Positions 16,775 to 25,588 of a DNA stretch of 64,000 nucleotides are shown here, in pieces. The DNA comes from Aureitalea sp. L0-47 (GTDB lineage Bacteria; Bacteroidota; Bacteroidia; Flavobacteriales; Flavobacteriaceae). Every line of letters begins with the position of its first letter. Position 1 is the stretch's first letter. The stretch spans positions 62,001 through 126,000 of the forward strand of contig NZ_JAFMTQ010000004.1 of the NCBI RefSeq assembly GCF_026126405.1. Direction: 5' to 3'. Both the position numbers and the translations under genes were made by a program. Below the pieces are notes generated by a model, which saw only the letters and a list, made by a program, of their open reading frames with translations, was not told where the DNA came from and searched no databases.

Positions 16775-17116
16775 TTAACGACGCTCTAAAGTGTCAATTC
16801 GTCTTTTAAGGGTATCTATTTCGCGTTTCATTGCTGAAATAGTATCGACCAGAGAAGTGTGTCCGTATAGTCTGCGCAACTTATTTAGTTCCAGCGCATC
16901 TGAAAATAACTTTCCCTTAATTGTTACACCTCCAGGATAATCGCCATTAAAGTTTATGGTTAGTCCGTCATTTGTGTTATGAACCATTGCTCGCCTGTGA
17001 CCAGATCCTTGTCTCCTTTTGGGACTATCAAGTTTAATATCATGCGCTTGAATGAATAGTTCGTTTCCTTCAAACTGAAGTGTACCCCGCTTTAATAATT
17101 TAATATCGCTTTCCAT
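16775..17116 (-). CDS. Hypothetical protein with beta region and C-terminal coiled coil
   Basis: 113 residues. The N-terminal two thirds are beta-rich with a block NDGLTINFNGDYPGGVTIKG (about 49-68); the last 30 residues form a heptad coil (ISAMKREIDTLKRRIDTLERR). No signal peptide or enzymatic motif. It is the first gene of the set with the EEP enzyme and metalloprotease (11-bp gap). A structural, oligomerising or tethering role is a guess. Confidence 0.72.
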   Translation of the reverse strand: MESDIKLLKRGTLQFEGNELFIQAHDIKLDSPKRRQGSGHRRAMVHNTNDGLTINFNGDYPGGVTIKGKLFSDALELNKLRRLYGHTSLVDTISAMKREIDTLKRRIDTLERR

Positions 17117-17546
17117 ATTTAAAATGTGTTATTAATTAATGAAAATTCTAAAATCGAAATTAATTCATTATAAATCTGACACTTATAACGTACGTAACAA
17201 TGATCGTAACATTTGTAACATTCAGGAAATACAGCTAAATAAAGCTTCCTTCGAATAGAATAATCACTGTTCGATCACTGTAGTTCGAGTTTTTAGCTTT
17301 AGAATAAGTCGCTTTTATAGTAGCAGTCTGTTCGCTCGCCACTTCCCTATCTTGAGATTTAGGAACTTGCGATCCCTTCTAGTTTTGTAAACATTGTTCA
17401 ATAAGCTTTTGTGATAAATTCTTGAAAAAACGGTAGTAGGACTTTTAACTTTTAACCAAAGCTCAAGTTACATTTCGGCTTTAATCAGGGTAAACTCCTC
17501 CCTCCTTCTCCGCCATAGGCGGATTAGGAGGACAAGCCCTCAATAT
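17117..17546. other. Intergenic region at the right edge of the accessory island
   Basis: No gene seen. It contains AAGTTACAT (17465-17473), shared with the left approach to R2 (14642-14650), preceded in both by CAA-rich sequence. Near the ABC permease stop there is an inverted repeat CCTCCTTCTCCGCC-ata-GGCGGATTAGGAGG (17501-17531, 12 of 14 pairs), which uses the same CCGCC/GGCGG core as the dispersed palindrome at 9034-9050 and could terminate transcription. Confidence 0.5.
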
Positions 17547-20090
17547 TTAGACTTCTCTCCTAAGAACTTCGAGGGGAGAGCTCCTTAAGACTGTTCGAAT
17601 ATTACTAAGCCCTATCCCCAACACCAACAACGAGATTCCCGGCAGAAAGACCAGGAAGGGAATTACGGAGGGTACAAAAGGCTCATTAAAGACCAGTACA
17701 GCAAGCAACAGGCTGCTTACCAGGGCCAGGAGTATGCCGCCCAGGCTTCCTAAGACTCCTAAGAACAGGTATTCCAGGGCCGAGATCTTTAAGATTTGCT
17801 TGTTGGTAGCGCCCAGGGTTCGCAATAAAACACTTTCGCGTATGCGCTGGTATTTGCTGGTGCGTACGGAGCCTATCAAGACAATGATGCCGGTAAGTAT
17901 GCTAAAGAAGGCCATAAAGTTGATGATCCAGGTGATCTTGTCCAGGATGTCTTCTATGATGTTATACACCTGCCGCAGATCGATCACCGACACATTGGGG
18001 TATTTGGCAACCAGCTCACGCTGGAAAGCCGCAGAGGTTTCTTCGTTGGGTGCATTGGTGGTCAATACATTAAACTGTGGAGCGTTTTCCAAAACCCCTT
18101 TGGGAAATACGATGGAGAAGTTAAGCTGCAGTCGGGCCCAGTCTACCTCCCGTATGCTGCCCACCGTGGTTTCCATCAACACTCCCTGCACATTAAAAAC
18201 GATGGTATCCCCTACCTTCACCCTGGCGTCTGCCGCGAGGTTGTCGGAAATGGAGATCTTTACCTGTTCATCCGGACCTTGTTCAGGAACCCACTCCCCT
18301 CCTACCAGTAATTCAGAAGGAATAAGCGAATCCCTATAAGTTGTCCTGAATTCATGACTCAGTATCCATCTTCTCACCTGTCGTGTGCTGTCCTGCCTTA
18401 ACGCATTAACCAATTTCCCCTTAATGCTGTGCATACGCATGGTGACCAGTGGGATATTGTCAATGGCTTTTAGCTCATTGGCATCAAAGATCTCCAATAC
18501 ACCGGCTACCTGTCCGGGCTGCACGTCCAGGGCAATAAGATTCGCATTCGCTGAAGTCTCTCCAATACTGGTCTTGGCCAGCAGGATGTCCTTGGTGAAA
18601 TACAGGGTGCTTATTAAAAAGGTACCTAAGCCAATGGCCACGATCAATACCAGGGTTTGGTTATTGGGCCTGAATAAGTTCAGTAAACTCTGGCGCACGG
18701 TATACTTCGCTCTCTTTGGGAAGAATGTTTTTACCCACTTCATGGACAATTTAGCGATTCCGGCCAGGATGGCAAAGGTCACCAAAACTCCCAGCGTAAA
18801 GGCGAGTGCGTACCACATATACCTGAGTAACCAGTAAGAGAATAGGTATAGAAAAATAACGATCACCGTAATTATGATAAAACGGGCTTCCTGAGACTTT
18901 TCAGAGGGAGCTCCGCCTATGCGAAGCACTTCCAGTGGCGATACATACCAGGTGCGCATGAGTGGCAGGAGCGCAAACAACACCGACATAAAGAAGCCGA
19001 GTAAGACACCCATCACTATGGGCGGTATGGTGATCCTGATCTCAACATCGAAAGGCAGGAATTCCTGTAAAATAAAGGGGAATAGCTCCTGCAGACCAAC
19101 ACCTATACCTGTTCCAATGATCCCTCCAATGATCCCGATCCCTGCTATCTGGAGCAGATAGATCATAAAACTCTGTCGCCTGGAGGCGCCCATGCATTTT
19201 AAAACGGCAATGGCCTTTAATTTTTCTTTGATGTAGATATTCACCGAACTAGCGATCCCCACACATCCTAATAGCAAAGCAATAAAAGCTGCTAGGTTCA
19301 GGAATTTGCTAACGTTCTCATAACCACGTCCCAATCGGGCACTGGTGCTTGTGTGTGTGTCGAGGTCGGCATTCTCATCGTCCAGTATGGGATCCAGGAA
19401 CTCATCCATGGCGTCAAGGTCGGCATCAGGGTCCTTGTAGAAGAACTGGTATTCTTTCCGACTGCCAAATTGTATAAGCTCTGTGGCTTCTATGTATCGA
19501 TGTGGGATGACCACCGGCGGGGCCACCGAAGTGGAAATAGCCGAACTGCCGGGAATGGCTTTTAAGGAGCCGGCTATGGGCAATGTCACCTCCCCTACTT
19601 TTATGGAATCACCGGGCTTTACATTGAACTGTAGCATTAGGGTGGCATCTACCAGCGCTCCGCCGGATTGCTGATATGTATCAGCGGCCGCTACCGGCTG
19701 AGTGTCGATCTCCCCGTAAAACGGGAAGTCGCCCTGCAGTCCGCGAACTCGCACCAGCTTGGTACCTCCGTTCTTCGGAAAGGCGATCATGGACACAAAA
19801 TTCACTTCAAAGGCGTCGGGCTCCAATGAATCGATGATAGCCTGTGCCCTTTCGTTGGGTTCCTGCTGACTGTCGATGATGTAATCTGCACCCATCAGCG
19901 CTTTGGATTGCCGCTGGATGTTTTCCTTGAGATTTGTACTGAATAGCTGAATAGAAACCACCGCCGCTATACCCAGCACGATCGAAGCCATAAAGAGGAA
20001 GAGTCTAACCCTACTCGCTTTTGCATCTCGCCAGGCCATTTTTACCAGCCAGGCAATGTTGTTTTTGGATGTTAGTTGGGGTTGGCTCAA
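17547..20090 (-). CDS. ybbP: YbbP-like ABC transporter permease (FtsX/MacB-type)
   Basis: 847 residues. One N-terminal TM (about 27-48), a large extracytoplasmic region, a first FtsX block of three TMs (about 265-385), two further helices near 405-450, a second N-terminal-like helix near 480, and a C-terminal FtsX block (about 720-840) ending SSPLEVLRREV. This is the duplicated YbbP plan. It overlaps the ATPase gene by 4 bp. With YbbA it would extract or move substrates at the inner membrane rather than import nutrients. The order YbbP-YbbA divergent from TesA equals that in E. coli. Confidence 0.9.
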   Translation of the reverse strand: MSQPQLTSKNNIAWLVKMAWRDAKASRVRLFLFMASIVLGIAAVVSIQLFSTNLKENIQRQSKALMGADYIIDSQQEPNERAQAIIDSLEPDAFEVNFVSMIAFPKNGGTKLVRVRGLQGDFPFYGEIDTQPVAAADTYQQSGGALVDATLMLQFNVKPGDSIKVGEVTLPIAGSLKAIPGSSAISTSVAPPVVIPHRYIEATELIQFGSRKEYQFFYKDPDADLDAMDEFLDPILDDENADLDTHTSTSARLGRGYENVSKFLNLAAFIALLLGCVGIASSVNIYIKEKLKAIAVLKCMGASRRQSFMIYLLQIAGIGIIGGIIGTGIGVGLQELFPFILQEFLPFDVEIRITIPPIVMGVLLGFFMSVLFALLPLMRTWYVSPLEVLRIGGAPSEKSQEARFIIITVIVIFLYLFSYWLLRYMWYALAFTLGVLVTFAILAGIAKLSMKWVKTFFPKRAKYTVRQSLLNLFRPNNQTLVLIVAIGLGTFLISTLYFTKDILLAKTSIGETSANANLIALDVQPGQVAGVLEIFDANELKAIDNIPLVTMRMHSIKGKLVNALRQDSTRQVRRWILSHEFRTTYRDSLIPSELLVGGEWVPEQGPDEQVKISISDNLAADARVKVGDTIVFNVQGVLMETTVGSIREVDWARLQLNFSIVFPKGVLENAPQFNVLTTNAPNEETSAAFQRELVAKYPNVSVIDLRQVYNIIEDILDKITWIINFMAFFSILTGIIVLIGSVRTSKYQRIRESVLLRTLGATNKQILKISALEYLFLGVLGSLGGILLALVSSLLLAVLVFNEPFVPSVIPFLVFLPGISLLVLGIGLSNIRTVLRSSPLEVLRREV

Positions 20091-20776
20091 ACTATGGCTG
20101 TAGGTTCGTTGGTAAGTATTCGTCCGCCTTTGAGTCGGAGGATCTGCTGGGTTCTGTTAGCCAGGTCGAGGTCGTGAGAAATGATAACCAGAGTGGTGCC
20201 TGCCTCTTTGTTGAGTTCGAACAGGAGTTGAATGACTCGCTCCCCGGTTTCTTCATCTAAGTTCCCGGTGGGTTCATCGGCAAACAATATGGAAGGGGTG
20301 TTCGAGAACGCTCTTGCCAGGGCCACCCGTTGCTGTTCCCCTCCCGATAGTTGGGAAGGATAGTGATGGGTCCGGTCTCCCAATCCAACTTTCTCCAGCA
20401 AAGTTTTGGCTCTTTCGGCAGCATCCTTGGCGCCCTGTAGTTCCAAAGGAACACTAACATTCTCAAGTGCGGTAAGGGTTGGCAGCAATTGAAAATTCTG
20501 AAAAATAAATCCTACTTCCTTATTCCGCAACTGGGCGCGTTCGTCTTCGTTGAGAGAATTCATATCGTAGCCACAGAGCTCCACGCTGCCTTTATCGGGC
20601 TTATCCAGACCAGCACATAATCCCAGCAAGGTGGTTTTTCCACTACCGGATGGCCCGACGATGGAAAATGTTTGTCCTTTCTCCACTTCAAAAGAAACAT
20701 CCTGCAGGACCGTTAATTCTTTGGAACCGCTGGTATATCGCTTTTCCAGCCCGTTTATCTTTAATATCTTTGACAT
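20087..20776 (-). CDS. ybbA: YbbA-like ABC ATPase (LolD/MacB family)
   Basis: 229 residues: Walker A GPSGSGKT (41-48), Q-loop [10 protein letters not shown] (about 92-101), signature [14 protein letters not shown] (143-156), Walker [10 protein letters not shown] (163-171), H-loop VIISHD. The LolD/MacB type pairs with FtsX permeases; the partner is the overlapping downstream gene. The start codon lies 32 bp from the tesA start on the other strand, so the two promoters share a very short divergent region. Confidence 0.94.
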   Translation of the reverse strand: MSKILKINGLEKRYTSGSKELTVLQDVSFEVEKGQTFSIVGPSGSGKTTLLGLCAGLDKPDKGSVELCGYDMNSLNEDERAQLRNKEVGFIFQNFQLLPTLTALENVSVPLELQGAKDAAERAKTLLEKVGLGDRTHHYPSQLSGGEQQRVALARAFSNTPSILFADEPTGNLDEETGERVIQLLFELNKEAGTTLVIISHDLDLANRTQQILRLKGGRILTNEPTAIV

Positions 20777-20807
20777 ATAATTGATCTTACCTAAACTGCT
20801 TCATTCG

Positions 20808-21545
20808 ATGCCTGAAAATAAACATTTGGATTTAAATCTCACCGCTTCGCCTACCTCTAAAATCATAAAATTTTGTTATTTCATCCTGGTACTGTTCCTA
20901 CTTGGGTGCGGGAACGATAAAAACGTACAGAAACCGGAGGACACAACGAATAACACGGAAACTGAAACAACAGCTTCAGAAACCAAAACCAAAACCATAC
21001 TCTGCTTTGGGGATAGTATCACGGCCGGTTACGGACTGGACGATACCAACGATGCGTTTCCGGGGGTACTTCAAACAAGGATCGATTCCCTGGACCTCGA
21101 CTATGTGGTGGTAAATTCCGGTTTGAGCGGTGAGACTACGGCAGGTGGCCGAAGTCGGATTGAATGGGTACTCAACCAGGATATAGATATTTTCCTTTTA
21201 GAACTGGGCGGTAATGACGGCTTACGAGGCGTTCCCTTAACGGAGACCCGTGCTAACCTGCAGGCCATCATGGACGCAGTTCGGGAAAAAGATCCAGAAA
21301 CCACAATTATACTAGCTGGTATGGAGCTCCCTCCAAATATGGGTCAGGAGTACACTGCGGAATTCAGAGCTATCTTCGCAGAGCTTGCCGAGGCGAACAA
21401 CGTATTGTTCATCCCTTTTATTCTGAAAGATGTGGGCGGCATAGCGGAGTTAAACCAGAATGATGGCATCCACCCTACTGTTGAAGGCCATGCGATCGTG
21501 GCGAATACGGTTTGGGAGGCATTGGAGACTGTAATAGTTCAATAA
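20808..21545 (+). CDS. tesA: TesA-like SGNH esterase/arylesterase lipoprotein
   Basis: 245 residues from ATG 20808. An in-frame ATG at 20781 would leave only 4 bp to the divergent gene and is less likely. Lipobox LLGCG (Cys34). The SGNH blocks are complete: CFGDSITAGYG (Ser70), NSGLSGETTAGG, LGGNDGLRG (Asn136), DGIHPT (Asp219, His222). Multifunctional esterase/thioesterase of the cell envelope. Divergent from YbbA-YbbP as in E. coli, but here lipid-anchored. Confidence 0.92.
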   Translation: MPENKHLDLNLTASPTSKIIKFCYFILVLFLLGCGNDKNVQKPEDTTNNTETETTASETKTKTILCFGDSITAGYGLDDTNDAFPGVLQTRIDSLDLDYVVVNSGLSGETTAGGRSRIEWVLNQDIDIFLLELGGNDGLRGVPLTETRANLQAIMDAVREKDPETTIILAGMELPPNMGQEYTAEFRAIFAELAEANNVLFIPFILKDVGGIAELNQNDGIHPTVEGHAIVANTVWEALETVIVQ

Positions 21546-21586
21546 AATAGAAAGCTTTCAGCAAAACCTTTTCAAGCTATTCCGCT

Positions 21587-22051
21587 TTATTCCTTGGTTC
21601 CCATTTTAAAAAATATTTGAGCAAATTCGCAATTACCCTTAGTTTCTAAAAGTTCTTTGAATTCGTTCTCGGCAAGTGGATTGTCTTCTAAGTTCGCATC
21701 CGAAAGAATTTTGTTAAGGTTGCTGCAACCATCAATTTCAGCTAGAGATTGATCGAATTGCTCCAATGTTTTGCCATCTTTCATTATCTGCTCTATTTCA
21801 CCAGGATTTTCCTCAAGATATTTTGTGAAATTTTCCATTGCTTTTTCCTCACCCAAGGCATCCATTTCTCTCACCATTTCTTTGATCTGAGGGTGTAAGT
21901 CGGTCATAAGAGAATTTACACAACCGCAAAGCATATCGATCCTTTCTTCATTAGTATATTGAGTTTCTGAATCGGGTTCTTGTGCTAAATTGTGGTGTGG
22001 AAAACTGAATAATGCTAAACCAATAATTAAATAAAGAAGCTGTTTTTTCAA
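21587..22051 (-). CDS. Hypothetical secreted protein
   Basis: 154 residues with a Sec signal peptide (KKQLLYLIIGLALFSFPHHNLAQ). The mature part is acidic and helical with four or five cysteines (LCGCV, DGCSN, GNCEF), suggesting disulfides. No recognised domain. It lies alone between convergent and divergent neighbours. Function not assigned. Confidence 0.75.
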   Translation of the reverse strand: MKKQLLYLIIGLALFSFPHHNLAQEPDSETQYTNEERIDMLCGCVNSLMTDLHPQIKEMVREMDALGEEKAMENFTKYLEENPGEIEQIMKDGKTLEQFDQSLAEIDGCSNLNKILSDANLEDNPLAENEFKELLETKGNCEFAQIFFKMGTKE

Positions 22052-22216
22052 AAGAATAAATTTTTAGTGAGCTGAAAAGTTAGTCATTTCCAACGAATGA
22101 AATTGTTTTACGATAAAATTTATCGAAATTTTGATGAGGTTTGATTGCTTTGCTATTCCAATTACAGATAAAAATGGATTGGTTATATTCCCACTCGGAA
22201 TTCTCCCAGCCAATTA

Positions 22217-24391
22217 ATGGATAAAAAAAAGAAATTCGGAACTTTTGAAGGTGTATTTACGCCTTCCATCTTAACTATTTTAGGCGTTATCATGTATATG
22301 CGCCTGGGATGGGTTGTAGGTAATGCCGGCCTTATCGGTACTATTGCCATCATACTAATTGCTCATCTTATCGCGGTTACCACTGGTTTAAGTGTTTCTT
22401 CTGTAGCTACTGATAAAAAAATTGGCGCCGGTGGTATTTATTATGTCCTATCGCGAAGTATGGGGGTTCCAATTGGAGGTTCTATAGGTATTGCTTTAGC
22501 GGTAGGAACTGCATTTTCAATTGCCTTATATCTAATAGGGTTCGCAGAAAGCCTGAATGCTTTTTTTGGATTTGGCCTCACTCCGAATGATCTTCGATTA
22601 ACAGGTACGCTGGCACTGGTATCGCTTACTGTGCTGGCATTAATTAGTACGTCACTTGCTCTTAAAGCGCAATACATCATCCTGGCGGCCATCATTGTTT
22701 CACTGGTTTCAATCTTTATAGGGTCATCAGAATTTACAGTAGATAGCATCCCTCTTTTTTCCACAACAGATTCGGTCCCGCTCGAGATTGTTTTTGCTGT
22801 ATTTTTCCCTGCTGTTACAGGTTTTACTGCTGGGATAGCCTTGAGTGGCGATCTTAAAGATCCTAAAAAGTCTATTCCCCGGGGAACGCTATTTGCCATT
22901 GGTACTGGTCTCACAGTCTATCTTGGACTTGCAGCTTTCCTCGCTTTTACGGTAGATCCTGAAATGCTTAAAAGCGACTACAATATTTTAATGAAAATAG
23001 CATTCTTTGCCCCTGCCGTAGTTGCAGGTATCTGGGGTGCTACCCTATCCTCTGCTCTTGGTGGTATTCTAGGAGGCCCCAGGATTATTCAAGCGATGTC
23101 CATTGATAAGATCACACCCAGGCTATTTGGTTTTGGTAAGGGAAAGAATAAAGAGCCGGTAAATGCGCTACTTTTGGTTTTTGTCATTGCTGAAGCGGGT
23201 ATTTTAATTGGTGAATTGGATATTATTGCTCGTGTGGTTTCCATGTTCTATCTAACTGCCTATGGCTTTATCAATATTTCTTTTTTCCTGGAGAGTTGGG
23301 CAAACCCTGACTTTCAACCCTCATTTAAAATTAAGCGCTGGATCGGCCTGTTGGGCTTTATAGCTTGTTTTATCGTCATGTTCAAGCTGGACATGATTGC
23401 GATGTTCGTAGCCCTGGCGGTTATTGGAGGTTTATATTTTGGATTGCAACGTAAAGAAGTGAAATTACAATCCAATGATGTGTGGCGTAGCGTTTGGGAA
23501 AACATCGTGAACAAGGGATTGAAAAGAATTGATGCACAGGAAGATGAAAACACAAACTGGAACCCGAATATCATACTCTTTAGCGGTGAGAGTGAACACC
23601 AGTATTATCTATTGGAACTTTGCAAGACCATTTCCGGTCGGACGGGTATTGTGACCAATTTCAAGCTCATTTTAGACAAGAAAAATACCAAGCCCTTAAA
23701 GAGAACCGAACAGGTGATCAGAGATGAAAGATTCGCAGATCTTGGGATCTTTGCCAGACAAATAAAGGTTGATAATATTTATACAGGGATCACTAATATC
23801 GCCACTACTTTCGGTTTTTCCGGGGTGGAACCGAATTCCATAATGATGGGTTGGCCCAAAGGCCTTGAGCATTCTACAGAATATGCTAAAATGACAGAAA
23901 CGCTGTTATACTTAGATTATAATCTATTGTACCTGGATTTCGATAAAAAGAAAAAATTTGGGGAGTATCATACTGTTGATTTTTGGTGGAGGGAGACAGA
24001 CAGCAAGAATGCCGAAATGATGCTGAATATTGCGCGATTCATAATTGCCTCACCAAGATGGAATAACCCACATATTCGAGTACTCTTTGTTAATAATAAC
24101 AATGTTGATATTGAAGTTATCCATTCAAAAATTTCGGCAGTGGTGGAAGATTTAAGAGTTAATGTTGAAATTACCATTATCAATAATGCTGTAGAACAAG
24201 AAGCATTTTACAGTTTAATAAAACAATACTCCAAAACTACAGAGCTAACAGTAATCGGTATCCCTAACTATCAGATTGAAAAACAAGCAGCTTTTGTACT
24301 CAAAACAAATGATTTATTCGAAACCATAGGGTCCACACTCCTGGTGAAGGCAGCTAATAATTTCAATGTACTGGATCTGGATTTTGATTAG
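22217..24391 (+). CDS. SLC12-type cation-chloride cotransporter/amino acid permease
   Basis: 724 residues. The N-terminal FGTFEGVFTPSILTILGVIMYMRLGWVVG is the hallmark of the SLC12 (NKCC/KCC) family; about 12 TMs run to residue 410. TM6 contains FAVFFPAVTGFTAGIALSGDLKDPKKSIPRGT, the family's substrate-site segment. A soluble C-terminal domain (about 430-724) resembles the SLC12 regulatory domain (NSIMMGWPKGL). It would couple Na+ and/or K+ with Cl- across the inner membrane; ion set not predictable. Single gene. Confidence 0.9.
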   Translation: MDKKKKFGTFEGVFTPSILTILGVIMYMRLGWVVGNAGLIGTIAIILIAHLIAVTTGLSVSSVATDKKIGAGGIYYVLSRSMGVPIGGSIGIALAVGTAFSIALYLIGFAESLNAFFGFGLTPNDLRLTGTLALVSLTVLALISTSLALKAQYIILAAIIVSLVSIFIGSSEFTVDSIPLFSTTDSVPLEIVFAVFFPAVTGFTAGIALSGDLKDPKKSIPRGTLFAIGTGLTVYLGLAAFLAFTVDPEMLKSDYNILMKIAFFAPAVVAGIWGATLSSALGGILGGPRIIQAMSIDKITPRLFGFGKGKNKEPVNALLLVFVIAEAGILIGELDIIARVVSMFYLTAYGFINISFFLESWANPDFQPSFKIKRWIGLLGFIACFIVMFKLDMIAMFVALAVIGGLYFGLQRKEVKLQSNDVWRSVWENIVNKGLKRIDAQEDENTNWNPNIILFSGESEHQYYLLELCKTISGRTGIVTNFKLILDKKNTKPLKRTEQVIRDERFADLGIFARQIKVDNIYTGITNIATTFGFSGVEPNSIMMGWPKGLEHSTEYAKMTETLLYLDYNLLYLDFDKKKKFGEYHTVDFWWRETDSKNAEMMLNIARFIIASPRWNNPHIRVLFVNNNNVDIEVIHSKISAVVEDLRVNVEITIINNAVEQEAFYSLIKQYSKTTELTVIGIPNYQIEKQAAFVLKTNDLFETIGSTLLVKAANNFNVLDLDFD

Positions 24392-24473
24392 AAAGCGCAA
24401 CTAAAACTGCCGATTGAAGGAAGAACCTGTAAGGCACTAACTAGGTGCTATTAATTACATTTCTTTTCGACCC

Positions 24474-25004
24474 CTACTCTATGCTGATCCCCAACTTAGC
24501 TGCGAGCTCATCGGTAACATTCATGGTTTCCATTCCATATAGAATGGTAGGAACACCATTACCCGAGCTGTTATTGATAATATATGTGAAATTACCTTCA
24601 CGAGCTACTTCGTCAATCTTTTCTTGTATCCTGTTTGTTATTGGTGCCAGCAATTCTTCCCTTTTTCTTAGGAGTTTAAACTCGGCTTCCTGAGCTTCTT
24701 TTTGAATTTCCTCCTCGAGTCTCTGAATTTCTGCTACACGTCGCTGATCTTCATCTGCACTTAAGCCGGATTCCTTCTTTTTGGAATATTCCTGAAGTTT
24801 TGACTGGTAATTGGTTTGCTTCACTTGCAACTTCTGTGTGAGGGATGCTTCGAAGTTGCTAAGCTTGTTCTCAACCGATTTCACCTCGGGCATGTAGGCC
24901 ATTAAAAGTTCCACATTAGTGTACCCCATTTTGGTCTGTGCATCAACTGCAGATACCATCCCAATGACAAGAAGCAATCCCAGTATATAAATTTTTTGTT
25001 TCAT
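24474..25004 (-). CDS. OmpH/Skp-family periplasmic chaperone, copy 2
   Basis: 176 residues from ATG 25004 (the reading from 25013 would need a TTG start). Signal peptide, then KMGYTNVELLMAYMPEVKSVENKL, a long coiled coil (about 45-125), and C-terminal FTYIINNSSGNGVPTILYG. Skp/OmpH proteins are trimeric tentacled chaperones for outer-membrane proteins. It is 12 bp downstream of a paralogue with the same layout, so the pair is a tandem duplication, expressed together. No BamA gene is adjacent. Confidence 0.9.
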   Translation of the reverse strand: MKQKIYILGLLLVIGMVSAVDAQTKMGYTNVELLMAYMPEVKSVENKLSNFEASLTQKLQVKQTNYQSKLQEYSKKKESGLSADEDQRRVAEIQRLEEEIQKEAQEAEFKLLRKREELLAPITNRIQEKIDEVAREGNFTYIINNSSGNGVPTILYGMETMNVTDELAAKLGISIE

Positions 25005-25016
25005 ATTGCTCAAGGA

Positions 25017-25562
25017 TTAATTTCCACTTGGAATTTGGATTCCCAATTCTTTCATTATTTTTTCGGTCATATCATGCTCTTCCGGACCGTATAGTATGGT
25101 GGAAACCCCGGCAGAAGTAGTCTGATTCATGATATAGGTAAAACCATTTTCCTCTGCGACCTTATCTATAGCATTCTGTAATTTATTCAGGATGGGCTCA
25201 AGCAGTTCCTGTCGTTTAATCATTAGTTGTTGTTCCGATTCCTGTGCGAATTTTTTTACTTCACTATCGAGTTGCATCAGTTCATTTTCCCGTCTCTTTC
25301 CTTCCTCTCCTGACAGACCTCCGGACTCCTTTAATTTAAGATACTCGGTGTATTTACCTTTCATATAATCATCCTTGGCCTTTAACTTTTCCGCTAGCTT
25401 TTTTTGGAAGGATTGAAGAGACTGCTCCATACTCTTAGCCTCGGGCATATAAGCAAGTAACAATTCAGCATTCGTATAGCCTACCTTTACATCCTGGCCA
25501 TAGCTGATGTTCATGATTAGCATGCAGGCCAGGCATGCCATCACGGTAGTAAAATTTCTCAT
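25017..25562 (-). CDS. OmpH/Skp-family periplasmic chaperone, copy 1
   Basis: 181 residues with signal peptide (cleavage near SYGQ), VKVGYTNAELLLAYMPEAKSMEQ, a coiled coil with LKESGGLSGEEGKRRENELMQ, and C-terminal FTYIMNQTTSAGVSTILYGPEEHDMTEKIMKELGI. The conserved tails of both copies (ILYG...(M/T)E(K/L)) define the family. First gene of the tandem pair; likely handles outer-membrane or lipoprotein clients in the periplasm. Confidence 0.9.
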   Translation of the reverse strand: MRNFTTVMACLACMLIMNISYGQDVKVGYTNAELLLAYMPEAKSMEQSLQSFQKKLAEKLKAKDDYMKGKYTEYLKLKESGGLSGEEGKRRENELMQLDSEVKKFAQESEQQLMIKRQELLEPILNKLQNAIDKVAEENGFTYIMNQTTSAGVSTILYGPEEHDMTEKIMKELGIQIPSGN

Positions 25563-25588
25563 AGTTTGAATTTATTTTTATTTCTGAA

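Noticed and set aside
17734-19161. Plus-strand readings across the ABC permease
   Set aside because: Antisense to a well-supported FtsX-type permease.
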